Below are positions 42,971-50,810 of a stretch of 64,000 nucleotides of DNA, in pieces (the stretch's first letter is position 1; the number at the start of each line of letters is the position of its first letter). Where the stretch lies: NCBI RefSeq assembly GCF_900109265.1, contig NZ_FNZM01000023.1:1-64000 (forward strand), in the 5' to 3' direction. A model generated the notes under the pieces. The model saw only the letters and a program-made list of their open reading frames with translations. It did not search any database and was not told where the DNA came from. Made by a program: the position numbers and the translations under genes. Source of the DNA: Paraburkholderia tropica. Its GTDB lineage: Bacteria; Pseudomonadota; Gammaproteobacteria; Burkholderiales; Burkholderiaceae.

Positions 42971-43570
42971 ATGAAAACCAATGTCACTCAACGCGCCTCG
43001 GCGCACAAGGCTCAGATGCGACGCCTCGGCCGTCTGAAGAAGCAGACCGGCGAACTCTCGCTGACCGAGGCGGGCGCGGTGCTCGCTGCGGCCGCGCTGC
43101 TCTCGCTCGCACTCTTTTACGGCGTGCCGTTCGTGCGCAACATGGTGCAGTCCTCGACGTTCAAGAGCGAGGTAGGCATGTTCCACACCGGCATCCAGAA
43201 CGCCACGTCCAACGACGCTGACTTCTCCAGCGAAACGCTGGCCACACTCGCGCAGAACCACGCGTTCGACGCGGCGGGTGCGCGCGTGTCGAGCGACTAC
43301 TCGACGGTGACGGGAATCTTCGGCGGGCAGGTGACGGCGGAGCCGGGGACGGTCACCTCGTCCAACGACGCGATTGTGACGAGCTACCCGGTTCCGAAGG
43401 CGGTGTGTTCGATGGCGCTCAGCGCGGTCGTGAACATCTTCACCGAGGTGTCGGTTAACGGCACGGTGGTGTCCGGTCCGTCGACGACGTTCAGCAGCGC
43501 GAAGGCGGGCAGCGCGTGTGCGGCGGGTGGCGATACCGCCACGGTGAACATGTACACGACGCGCAGCTGA
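42971..43570 (+). CDS. pilS: Type IVb major pilin PilS
   Basis: The start ATG at 42971 (MKTNVTQRASAHKAQMRRLG) gives 199 residues; a TTG 12 bases earlier is less likely. A long basic leader of about 27 residues ends KKQTG, followed by ELSLTEAGAVLAAAALLSLALFYGV, the hydrophobic pilin helix. The first Glu after Gly (+1) and the one in LTEAG (+6 if cut after Gly) differ from the usual Glu at +5, so the exact processing site is unsure. The C-terminal part has a Cys pair (VPKAVCSMAL, SACAAGG) as in type IVb pilins. It is the main shaft subunit. Confidence 0.85.
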   Translation: MKTNVTQRASAHKAQMRRLGRLKKQTGELSLTEAGAVLAAAALLSLALFYGVPFVRNMVQSSTFKSEVGMFHTGIQNATSNDADFSSETLATLAQNHAFDAAGARVSSDYSTVTGIFGGQVTAEPGTVTSSNDAIVTSYPVPKAVCSMALSAVVNIFTEVSVNGTVVSGPSTTFSSAKAGSACAAGGDTATVNMYTTRS

Positions 43571-43579
43571 GGACCGGGC

Positions 43580-44812
43580 ATGGGCAGCATCATCGAGATG
43601 GCGGTTTACCTCGCGGCGGCGGCGATCCTGACGGTGTACCAGATCCGCGAGGACATCCAGAAGCACCGGGCCGCGCTGCTTGCGAGCGAAGGGCAGAACG
43701 AGGCCGTGATCGCGGACGCGCTCGGCAGCTGGACCAACGACAACTACTCGACGCTGCTCAGCCAGTACGCCCAGTCGGGTAACGCGACACTGACGGCGCC
43801 GACGGTGGCCGACCTGAAAGCGGCGGGCAATCTGAAACAGTCGTACCGCGCGGGGCCGTTCTGGGGCGGAAGCTACACGATCCAGGTCAGCATGGTGCCG
43901 GACGGCTGCACCGAGCAGGACGGCAACTGCCATGTGTCTTGGGTCTTCTATCCGTCGTTGCCTTATACGCGTGACGGCAAGCCTGACGTATCCGGCGCGG
44001 CCCAGATTGCGCTCGCAGCGAATTCGCAGGGGACGCAGTTCGGGTTCTCGTCGACGCGAAATTCAGGAACGATTTCGGGCATCAGCGGCACGTGGACCGC
44101 GACCAATCCGTTATCGGGCACCCCGGCCGCGGCGATTCTCGCGACGAATGGCGCAGGCAACGACGGCAACTCGCTGTATATCCGGCGCGACGGCAGCCTG
44201 ACATGGACCGGCAGCCAGAACGTGAACGGCGTGGATCTCCACAACGTCGGCAGCATCGACGCGACGGGCACGATCGCGGCACCGATCGTCGCAGCGTCGA
44301 ACGTGGACGTCTCTAACGCGGTGCGCTCGCCGGGCACGCTCTACGTGCAGAGCGCAGCGGGCACCGACTCGGCGCCGATCGACACGGGTGCGGCCGCGGT
44401 GCACGGTAACGCGACCGTGTTCGGCGCGCTCGAGGTCGCGAACCAGGCGACTCCGCGCGCTAGCTGCACTTCGACCACCGGCACGACGCGAATCGCGGCA
44501 AATGCAGACGGCTCCGGGCTCATGCTTTCGTGTCAGTACACGACAAGTGGGTATGAATGGCTTCCGATTGGCGGAACCACGCTGCGCTACGGCTACTACA
44601 CCGTTTCTAACGGGTCGACCGTACCGGCGCCATACTGCGCTTCCGGTGGAATACCCGCGATCTTGCTCGATGCTCAGGGACTGTACGTCGATCCCACTGC
44701 AACAGTGAACTTGGGGGCAACGGGCACCGGACCCTGGACGGTGACGATTACAGATGGAAGCGGGGCAGGCATACAGGGAGTGGCTATCGCCACAACTTAT
44801 TGCGAGTTCTGA
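43580..44812 (+). CDS. pilV: PilV-type minor pilin / tip adhesin
   Basis: A 410-residue minor pilin. The start GSIIEMAVYLAAAAILTVYQ follows the first Met, so the leader is extremely short (MG). The middle matches PilV: GNSLYIRRDGSLTWTGSQNVNGVDLHNVGSIDATGTIAAP. The C-terminal third (ATPRASCTSTTGTTRIAANADGSGLMLSCQ, then GYEWLPIGG) ends in a Cys-containing domain. In R64 the C-terminus is switched by a shufflon; here the gene runs straight to its stop, with no inverted partial pilV segments or rci next to it. It probably fixes one receptor specificity for mating or adhesion. Confidence 0.82.
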   Translation: MGSIIEMAVYLAAAAILTVYQIREDIQKHRAALLASEGQNEAVIADALGSWTNDNYSTLLSQYAQSGNATLTAPTVADLKAAGNLKQSYRAGPFWGGSYTIQVSMVPDGCTEQDGNCHVSWVFYPSLPYTRDGKPDVSGAAQIALAANSQGTQFGFSSTRNSGTISGISGTWTATNPLSGTPAAAILATNGAGNDGNSLYIRRDGSLTWTGSQNVNGVDLHNVGSIDATGTIAAPIVAASNVDVSNAVRSPGTLYVQSAAGTDSAPIDTGAAAVHGNATVFGALEVANQATPRASCTSTTGTTRIAANADGSGLMLSCQYTTSGYEWLPIGGTTLRYGYYTVSNGSTVPAPYCASGGIPAILLDAQGLYVDPTATVNLGATGTGPWTVTITDGSGAGIQGVAIATTYCEF

Positions 44813-44823
44813 CCGAGGACGAC

Positions 44824-45423
44824 ATGAATTTCCGACGATTGATGTACACGGTCATCGTGCTTTGCACTCCGATAATTTCCAACGCTGCATTCGCAGCGCC
44901 CGTGCGCTGTACAAATGGCTACCAAGATTCCTCATGCACGCCAAAGCTGGTCAATGCGCCACAAACTCCCGGCGCGTGTCCTGCGGCCGCGGGTTGGACG
45001 ACCGCTGTAGCCGCCGTCTGGCAAGGGGCACAGTATTCATCACCTCAGTGCCAGTATCAGGCGCCGCCGACTTGTGCGCCAGGTTATACGCAGATTTCTG
45101 GCCCCGATTGGAACGGCGTTGCCTGGGTGGATCTCATGTGTCAACCGACGTTGCCGGCGCGCCCGGACATTCCAACGCAGTGCATGGCGCAGTTGCCGTC
45201 CGGCTGGACAGTGAACGGGACCTATAGTGGATCGGCATCCTCGGCAGTACCACCGGCTGGATACCAAATTAGCTGGTACACCGGCAGCACGTCGCTTCTG
45301 ACAGATAAATGCGGGACGACCTACTACGAGACTATTTTGGAGTGCTGGAGTACGACGTCCGATAGCCTTTTCTACAAGTGGGCCTATTACACCACACATG
45401 CCTCTGGGTCATGCGGTCACTGA
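44824..45423 (+). CDS. Secreted Cys-rich protein at the end of the pilus operon
   Basis: The ATG at 44824 (MNFRRLMYTVIVLCTPIISN) gives a signal peptide cut near AFA-A (residue 24). The mature protein of about 175 residues has ten Cys (RCTNGY, SSCTP, GACP, QCQY, TCAPGY, MCQP, QCMA, KCGTT, ECWS, SCGH), enough for five disulfides, and many aromatic and Pro residues. The pattern CAPGYTQISG-GPDWNG resembles repeats near the end of some shufflon-type PilV tails, but I cannot assign a family. It starts 11 bases after pilV and is followed by a terminator, so it is the last gene of the operon. A surface or tip-associated partner of PilV is an inference. Confidence 0.65.
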   Translation: MNFRRLMYTVIVLCTPIISNAAFAAPVRCTNGYQDSSCTPKLVNAPQTPGACPAAAGWTTAVAAVWQGAQYSSPQCQYQAPPTCAPGYTQISGPDWNGVAWVDLMCQPTLPARPDIPTQCMAQLPSGWTVNGTYSGSASSAVPPAGYQISWYTGSTSLLTDKCGTTYYETILECWSTTSDSLFYKWAYYTTHASGSCGH

Positions 45424-45441
45424 CGTTTCGCAAACCGGAAG

Positions 45442-45470
45442 AAAAAAGCCCGCAATAAGCGGGCTTTTTT
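45442..45470. terminator. Bidirectional terminator after the pilus operon
   Basis: AAAAAAGCCCGC, loop AATAA, GCGGGCTTTTTT. It lies between the convergent Cys-rich gene and the CAP lipoprotein gene. Confidence 0.88.
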
Positions 45471-45488
45471 CATTTCTTCGTTAGGTGT

Positions 45489-46484
45489 TTATCCGACCCT
45501 GGTGCCAGTCGTGTAGCGGAAGGTCCGGGTGAATGCCGTACCGTTCCACGTCCCATTGATCGTTGCCGTATACGTGGTGCTCTTACTCAATGCTACGGCG
45601 GGATAGGCACGGCCCTCGTACGCCTTAATCAAACCAGTCGTGTCAGTTGATGAATCCAGCACTTGCAGCGCCACGACGTTTCCGGACGTGTCGGAGAGGG
45701 TTCCCGAGGTGATCCGAATCGTATCGCCGGGATTTGCCTCGATGCCGATAGCGGCGCCCCAAGCGCCCGACGTATTCGGCGGAACGGGCGACTCGCCAGC
45801 CACTTGGTACGGAACGTCGGTGGTGCCTTCGCACGGATATGTCAGCGGCAACGTACCCGCAAGTTTTTGCATGCTGCCCATGGTCACAGTTGACTGGATT
45901 TCGGGGTACCCGTTGTACGACAGTTCGTTCCAGCCCACGCCGACTTGGGTGATCGGCAGAACGGTCAGCGCGATGTGATATACCCCAGCGGCCCACCCCG
46001 CAGCGATTTGCTCGCCATATGCAGTCTCGGTGAGCGTTGCGTTCGTATAAAAGCCCGCGCTCACGCCGCCTGCGATCGATGCAGCAGGAAAGCCAGCCGC
46101 AACCGCCCGATCGGTGTAGGTGACGCCGGTGAAGCCGGGGTTGCCAGCGACTTCCGTATCGGTGACCGTGCCGCCGTTCTGTCCCATATACGATGCGTGC
46201 GCTTGTGCTGCCTGGTCGAGAACGGTGTTCTCGGTCAGGGCCGGAAAGCCGCATTGTTGGCGCTGCGTGTTGATCGTGTTGAACACCGCTAGTTGGGCGC
46301 TGTTCGCCGCGTACTGCGGGGTCGACACGTTGCCCGTGCTAGCCGACGGTGCAGTCGAGCCGGTCGACGAGTTGTTCGAGCTCGATGCGGCGTCGCCGCC
46401 ACCGCCACCACCGCCGCACGCGGCGAGAGCAAGCGAAGCTGCAAAGGCGAAAGCCGTGACGGAGGAGATTTTCTTCTGTTTCAT
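45489..46484 (-). CDS. CAP/SCP-domain lipoprotein (second copy)
   Basis: A 331-residue lipoprotein (LALAAC, Cys23) with a Gly7 run right after the Cys, then a Ser/Asn/Thr linker. The CAP domain spans about 65-230: VFNTINTQRQQCGFPALTENTVLDQAAQAHASYMGQNGG, a TDTEVAGNPGFTG loop, and VYHIALTVLPITQVGVGW. A beta-rich C-terminal domain (GDTIRITSGTLSDTSGNVV, TTYTATINGTWNGTAFTRTFRY) follows. The design is the same as the lipoprotein at 10037, so the two are paralogues or a functional pair. It has its own promoter-like element of the shared type (46541-46567). Confidence 0.8.
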   Translation of the reverse strand: MKQKKISSVTAFAFAASLALAACGGGGGGGDAASSSNNSSTGSTAPSASTGNVSTPQYAANSAQLAVFNTINTQRQQCGFPALTENTVLDQAAQAHASYMGQNGGTVTDTEVAGNPGFTGVTYTDRAVAAGFPAASIAGGVSAGFYTNATLTETAYGEQIAAGWAAGVYHIALTVLPITQVGVGWNELSYNGYPEIQSTVTMGSMQKLAGTLPLTYPCEGTTDVPYQVAGESPVPPNTSGAWGAAIGIEANPGDTIRITSGTLSDTSGNVVALQVLDSSTDTTGLIKAYEGRAYPAVALSKSTTYTATINGTWNGTAFTRTFRYTTGTRVG

Positions 46485-46540
46485 CGGTGTGGTCCTCTTT
46501 TTAGATTTTTAGCCGCGCCCCATGCGCGAACCTGAAACCC

Positions 46541-46567
46541 AGGTTACCAGGCTCGTCCGGAAGTCAA
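46541..46567 (-). promoter_or_regulatory. Promoter-like TTGACT-N15-TAACCT for CAP lipoprotein
   Basis: On the minus strand ACTTGACTT, 14 bases, TAACCTGG. It lies 57 bases upstream of the ATG at 46484 and belongs to the shared element family. Confidence 0.6.
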
Positions 46568-46679
46568 GTCGGCGAGCCCGTCGCGCCGCGGGCGATCCTA
46601 TAACTAACGGAAAGATTTCGAAAGACTTTAAGTATCCGCAGAAAAAACCCGCCTCAAGAGCGGGGAAATGCGATTTGCA

Positions 46680-47063
46680 TCAAATCAGGCGTTTACGCCG
46701 CTGTCGGTGGAAGATCCGCAGACCGACGAATACCGCGACCAGCAGGCCCGCCGTCGTCTTTGGGGCGTAGCCGGCCGCGTGAGGGACCGCCTGCGCGCCG
46801 ATCCAGACGGCGAGAAACGCGATCAGTGCGCGTGCAACGATGGGCCGATTGAGGGCACTCACGAAGCGCGATGGGCGCTCGCGCACCCACGCCGAATAGT
46901 CCTCGTTGAGCCGTTCAAGATCGAAGCTTTCCGGAGCGACATTTCGTGCCTCCCGGTAGAACGATTCATAGCCCGCAAAGCGGCCGTCTCCGTAACCACG
47001 TAGCCACGCCGCAGCGCTGTCCCTGACTAGCCAGGCGAGATCTTCCATGCGGCGGTCCTTCAT
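46680..47063 (-). CDS. Small membrane protein, 127 aa
   Basis: The ATG at 47063 overlaps the previous gene's stop (TGATG) and fits translational coupling better than an upstream GTG/ATG in the 135-residue frame. The N-terminal half is soluble (LAWLVRDSAAAWLRGYGDGR, YESFYREARNVAPESFDLER). Two hydrophobic segments follow (about 78-97 and 103-119), with a basic end (RQRRKRLI). No family is recognised. It is the third gene of the FlhC-like operon. Confidence 0.6.
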   Translation of the reverse strand: MKDRRMEDLAWLVRDSAAAWLRGYGDGRFAGYESFYREARNVAPESFDLERLNEDYSAWVRERPSRFVSALNRPIVARALIAFLAVWIGAQAVPHAAGYAPKTTAGLLVAVFVGLRIFHRQRRKRLI

Positions 47064-47248
47064 CAGTGAACGGCGCGCGCGAACCACGGAACGGAGCCGA
47101 TTGCGTTCACGATGCAGCGGCCGTCTTCCTCGGCGAAGTAGTCGCCCGTCTCCGAGTCTTGCCAGCCAAACTGCGCGCGACCGTCGGTGCTCAAGACGAC
47201 AAGGCCGGCGGGCAATTCAACGCGGTCACATACTTGCTGCATTTCCAT
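47063..47248 (-). CDS. Hypothetical protein, 61 aa
   Basis: A 61-residue frame (MEMQQVCDRVELPAGLVVLS, then WQDSETGDYFAEEDGR) preceded by GGGAGGA. It overlaps the end of the FlhC-like gene by 23 bases and the next gene by one base, so all three are one operon. A compact beta-rich fold is likely. No family is recognised. Confidence 0.6.
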   Translation of the reverse strand: MEMQQVCDRVELPAGLVVLSTDGRAQFGWQDSETGDYFAEEDGRCIVNAIGSVPWFARAVH

Positions 47249-48461
47249 TCCTCCCGTTTCGGCCGGCGCCGCGCGCGCGGGGCAACAAGCTGCCGTTGCA
47301 TGCCGGGCACACGAAGCTGTGGCGCATTTCGATCTTCGACTCGTTGTTCGACACGATGTAATGTGTGCGGCACTCGCGGCAAGGCGCGAGGGACAGTCGC
47401 GTGCTAGCGCCCATCCACCGAGTCAAGCCGCACGCGCGGTCGACCGTGAGCAGTACCGGGGAAGTGTCGGCGAACAGGTTCGAATAAAGATCGGCGGCCG
47501 CGATCAGCGCCTGAGGCGTGTTTGCGTCGGCCCCCAGCGCCGCGCTGAAGAGCCAGATGAAGACCGTCGAGTGCAGACGATGCTGCGGTTTGTCAACGAA
47601 CCATTGCAGCGAGTTCGGGAGGTTGCCGCACGGCGAGCGCTTGCCGTGGATCGTCTGGTACATCTGGCGCGTCTTGCTCTGAGGCAGACAGAACAGCGTG
47701 GCCGCAGTACTCGCGCGGCCGCCGTGGGCCATCAGGGACGCGGCATACATTTCGTGCGTCTCGCGGCCCAGTCGCAGGTCGGTCCAGTTGGCTGTGTGCG
47801 GCAGATCACCCGCGCGAAACGGCGTCGTTGACATGATGTGATGGGCTACCTGCTCGACGTTCAGGTCATGTGCGGTGAACTGGAACCAGAAGGCGTCATC
47901 GCGAAAGCGCCAGCAGAAGAGCGGCAGGTCGCGGATGCGCTCGAGCGCTGTGCGGAGTTTGTACGCGGGGAGGCTGCCGAGATAGCGCACGAGTTCCGGC
48001 GTCATGCCGAGCAGCGGCGCGGCAAGCACATTCATGTTTGCGACAGACTGGATGAGGTCGAGGAACTGCCGGTTGTGGTGTTGGATCGATTGGATGGTTA
48101 GCGCGTCGCGTGCTGCCGGCATGCTGTCTCGCAGCGCGTCTACAGCCATAGTCGTTGCCGTGTTGTCAACGAAGCAACGCCAGTCTTCGACCGATGGAAG
48201 CGACGGTGAAACCATCAAGAATGGCGTGCCAAGCAGGCTACGCAGCGAAGCTTCGTTGCGGTGCAGATGCTCGATCGATTTTGGGTCGACGCCGTAGATT
48301 GCGCTGAAAGCGGGCTTGGAGACCAGGACCTGGCGCATGTGCTCAACGAGATCGTAGTTGGTCGCACGGATACGCTCGCGGAGCCAGCGCGGAAGGTATA
48401 GCCGGTCCAGCGCCTTGTAGTCCTCTACACTTTTGGCATGGTTGTTTTTTGTGTGATCCAT
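47226..48461 (-). CDS. FlhC-like transcriptional regulator with long N-terminal extension
   Basis: A 411-residue protein. The C-terminal about 170 residues resemble FlhC, the flagellar master activator: YAASLMAHGGRASTAATLFCLPQSKTRQMYQTIHGKRSPCGNLPNSLQWFVDKPQHRLHSTVFIWL, then PVLLTVDRACGLTRWMGA, and a zinc site CRECRTHYI ... FVCPAC. FlhC has the same order (helix-turn-helix-like region, GxLP, HSSLF-type segment, CxxC pair). The first about 240 residues (ATNYDLVEHMRQVLVSKPAF, LRDLPLFCWRFRDDAFWFQF) are an extension absent from FlhC (about 190 aa). No FlhD is seen. It leads an operon with two small proteins and may control plasmid transfer or pilus genes, which is inferred. Confidence 0.6.
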   Translation of the reverse strand: MDHTKNNHAKSVEDYKALDRLYLPRWLRERIRATNYDLVEHMRQVLVSKPAFSAIYGVDPKSIEHLHRNEASLRSLLGTPFLMVSPSLPSVEDWRCFVDNTATTMAVDALRDSMPAARDALTIQSIQHHNRQFLDLIQSVANMNVLAAPLLGMTPELVRYLGSLPAYKLRTALERIRDLPLFCWRFRDDAFWFQFTAHDLNVEQVAHHIMSTTPFRAGDLPHTANWTDLRLGRETHEMYAASLMAHGGRASTAATLFCLPQSKTRQMYQTIHGKRSPCGNLPNSLQWFVDKPQHRLHSTVFIWLFSAALGADANTPQALIAAADLYSNLFADTSPVLLTVDRACGLTRWMGASTRLSLAPCRECRTHYIVSNNESKIEMRHSFVCPACNGSLLPRARGAGRNGRNGNAASM

Positions 48462-48532
48462 ATTTGATTTTTACGGTGTATTGGTGACCTGCTTTCGAGA
48501 CACGTTTTCGCGCCCCCGGGCGCGTGTTGCGT

Positions 48533-49843
48533 TCAGGCTGCCTTGGCTGCGGCCACTATCTCCGTGTGGAACTTGCCGACCACATCGGCGAGTGCGTTGA
48601 ACATCGGCGCGTAGCGCTGCAGCTTGCCCTCCGCGGTGCACAGCAGCTGGACACTCGTGTAGCGCTGGGCGACCTGGCCGAACTCGATGACGAGCGCATT
48701 CATCTCCTCCTCGACGCGCTTGTTGGCTTCAAGGGCGGTTTCGGCCTCTGCGACCTTCGCCGCGATCTCGGTCTCTTGCGCCTTCTGGGCCTCGATGCGC
48801 GCCTGGAGCTCCGTGGATTCCTTGAGCAACTTCTGGAACTGATCGTTCAGGCGGTTGAGGTCTTCCCGTGCTGCGTCGTCCTTGACGGGAGGCCGGGCAT
48901 TAGCTTCGGCGACCTCGCGACGTGCGACAGCAAGCTCCTTTTCGACTTCGCTCAACTGCTGATGAAGCGCGTTGCGCGAGTTGCCGGACAGAGCGAGATC
49001 GTTACGCAGGCGGTCGGTTTCTTCTTGATTGGCCGTCTGCGCCAGGCGCATCTGCTCCATTTCACGCTGCACGCGCTGTTCTTCTGCGCGGCTGATGTCG
49101 TAGAGCGCCGTCAGGCGGGCGACTTCCTCGTTGTTGGTCTCGACCTGCTCGCGCGTGGCCGTGAGTTCGTCCACCTTTTCCCGGTAAGCGGCGATCAGAT
49201 CTCTTACTGCGCGCGTGGACAGATCGGGATTCGCCTTGCGTTGTTCAATGACCGCGTTGACGATTTCATCGCCCAGGTCCTTCGGGAGCAGCAACTGCAT
49301 ATCCGTTTGACGCAGGAATTCGACCGCTTCCGTGTTGGCGTGGAATTTTGCGTATGCGCGCAGGTGCGATTTGATTTTCGTTCTGGAGAACTGATGGAGC
49401 TTCTCGAGATAGAGATAGGCATCGGTTTGGGCGCGCTGGTGTGTCCTCGCGTCGTCGCCGAACTTCGCGATGTAGGCGGCGTGAACAATGCGAATGACTT
49501 CGCCAAAGCGGAAGCCGAGCGTCATGTGTTCATGCATGATGCGGCGCACCGATTCATTGATTTCGGTGCAGCTTTGCATGAGTTCCTGGAGTCGCTCTTC
49601 CGGGAGGGTCCCGCCAAACGATTCCCGTGCGGCGTGCGCGATGTCGTTATGCGACGGCAGGTGCGTGCCGAAGAAGCCGCCGGAGCCGTCGTCGGAAGGC
49701 AACACGACCCCTTCCTCGGGGATGGTCGGGTCGAAGTCGTCGCTGGGTGGCGTCAAATTCCCGCTGTTCTTGCGATCTTCGCCGTGAGCGGGACTGCTCG
49801 CATCTGAGTTGGCGTCAAACGGAGGTTTTTTCTTGTTGCTCAT
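48533..49843 (-). CDS. Large coiled-coil protein (KfrA-like architecture)
   Basis: A 436-residue protein with an acidic disordered start (1-70), a globular part of about 120 residues (ESVRRIMHEHMTLGFRFGEVIRIVHAAYIAKFGDDARTHQ) and a long coiled coil from about 200 to 410 (LTATREQVETNNEEVARLTA, EEQRVQREMEQMRLAQ, heptad-rich). KfrA-type plasmid proteins also join an N-terminal DNA-binding domain to a long coiled coil and help segregation, but the sequence match is not clear. It is monocistronic, 72 bases upstream of the FlhC-like operon. A structural or partition role is possible. Confidence 0.55.
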   Translation of the reverse strand: MSNKKKPPFDANSDASSPAHGEDRKNSGNLTPPSDDFDPTIPEEGVVLPSDDGSGGFFGTHLPSHNDIAHAARESFGGTLPEERLQELMQSCTEINESVRRIMHEHMTLGFRFGEVIRIVHAAYIAKFGDDARTHQRAQTDAYLYLEKLHQFSRTKIKSHLRAYAKFHANTEAVEFLRQTDMQLLLPKDLGDEIVNAVIEQRKANPDLSTRAVRDLIAAYREKVDELTATREQVETNNEEVARLTALYDISRAEEQRVQREMEQMRLAQTANQEETDRLRNDLALSGNSRNALHQQLSEVEKELAVARREVAEANARPPVKDDAAREDLNRLNDQFQKLLKESTELQARIEAQKAQETEIAAKVAEAETALEANKRVEEEMNALVIEFGQVAQRYTSVQLLCTAEGKLQRYAPMFNALADVVGKFHTEIVAAAKAA

Positions 49844-50014
49844 TTTGTTGGTCTCTTAATGTGGAAAGCGCGGTCTGCGAAAGAGCCGATCTGACAGAGC
49901 AGATCGCTTGGACACCGGCACTCTTTGGCCAAGGGTACGCGCGCGCGCGGTTGGCAGCCCCGCGAAAGATGATGAAAAACATGCAGCTTTTGCTTAAAAG
50001 ACAAAGCCATGTAT

Positions 50015-50752
50015 TCAAACGGCATCGTTTGCGTGATCTTTAGCGTGCGTGCGCAATCGTTTTCGGTGTTCATCTATCTCGAAGTCGCAGGTTGATGCAT
50101 TCAGCATAATCGCCTCCCATGCGACGCGAACATTGACTGGTTTCTTGCGCGCGGTGCCGAAATCTGTCCGTCGCTGGCGCAGCCAGAGTGCGAGTTCGTT
50201 GATATGGATCAAAGGAAGCGGCAGATCGGGATGGAGCGTGCAGTCCGCCGCGGCGAACACGCCCAGGCCTTCGATCGGCCAGACGGGCGGCAGCTTCCGG
50301 TTGAGAAATGCGACCTTGGTGCGGTTCTGAGCGAGTGGGGAACGGCGCACTTCGGCCACGCCATCGGCGCCGGTGCGAACCACGTCGTCGACGTTCGCCG
50401 CGGGCGCGATCTGGCCGCTCCAGTTTTTCGTCTCGATCACGAAGATGCCGAAGGGCGTGATGGCGATGTGATCGATCTCCGCAGTCGGAAACGCCGTGCC
50501 CGGCGCGTGTTGCACGAGCACCGCACCGTCATGGAGGTAGAAGTCGTTGCCGCACAGTCCCGCGAGCACACGACGCAGTTCCGCGCGCACGGCGGCTTCG
50601 CCGGCTTCGCCGCGGATCATCGCCCGCGTGGGCGGCGGCGCGTTGTGTTGATGCTCCGCGCGGGCAGGCATGCTTCGACGCAGGCGCGGCGCGCGCCGCG
50701 CGAACCTGTATCCGAAATAGCCGATGGCGGCGACACCCAAGAGGCTGGTCAT
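50015..50752 (-). CDS. NERD-domain (nuclease-related) membrane-anchored protein
   Basis: The start MTSLLGVAAIGYFGYRFARR (50752) follows GGAGTGACC; a longer frame would start 45 bases earlier. One N-terminal helix anchors the protein, then a NERD domain: MIRGEAGEAAVRAELRRVL, YLHDGAVLVQ, FPTAEIDHIAITPFGIFVIETKNWSGQI (the Asp and ETK residues match the restriction-endonuclease-like core), SPLAQNRTKVAFLNRKL, and WPIEGLGVFAAADC. NERD proteins are common on plasmids and in phage-defence contexts; the exact role here is unknown. Its promoter-like element (50784-50810) is of the shared type. Confidence 0.82.
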   Translation of the reverse strand: MTSLLGVAAIGYFGYRFARRAPRLRRSMPARAEHQHNAPPPTRAMIRGEAGEAAVRAELRRVLAGLCGNDFYLHDGAVLVQHAPGTAFPTAEIDHIAITPFGIFVIETKNWSGQIAPAANVDDVVRTGADGVAEVRRSPLAQNRTKVAFLNRKLPPVWPIEGLGVFAAADCTLHPDLPLPLIHINELALWLRQRRTDFGTARKKPVNVRVAWEAIMLNASTCDFEIDEHRKRLRTHAKDHANDAV

Positions 50753-50783
50753 GGTCACTCCGTTCAATGAAGGTAGTGAATCC

Positions 50784-50810
50784 AGTCTGCCAGGCATTTT
50801 TCGAAGTCAA
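50784..50810 (-). promoter_or_regulatory. Promoter-like TTGACT-N15-CAGACT for NERD gene
   Basis: On the minus strand ACTTGACTT, 14 bases, GCAGACTGGA, 32 bases before the NERD ATG. AGACTGGA is the same downstream word as at parM. Confidence 0.65.

Noticed and set aside
43580-44812. Shufflon at the pilV 3' end
   Set aside because: No inverted 7- to 19-bp crossover repeats or alternative pilV tails were seen, and no rci gene follows.
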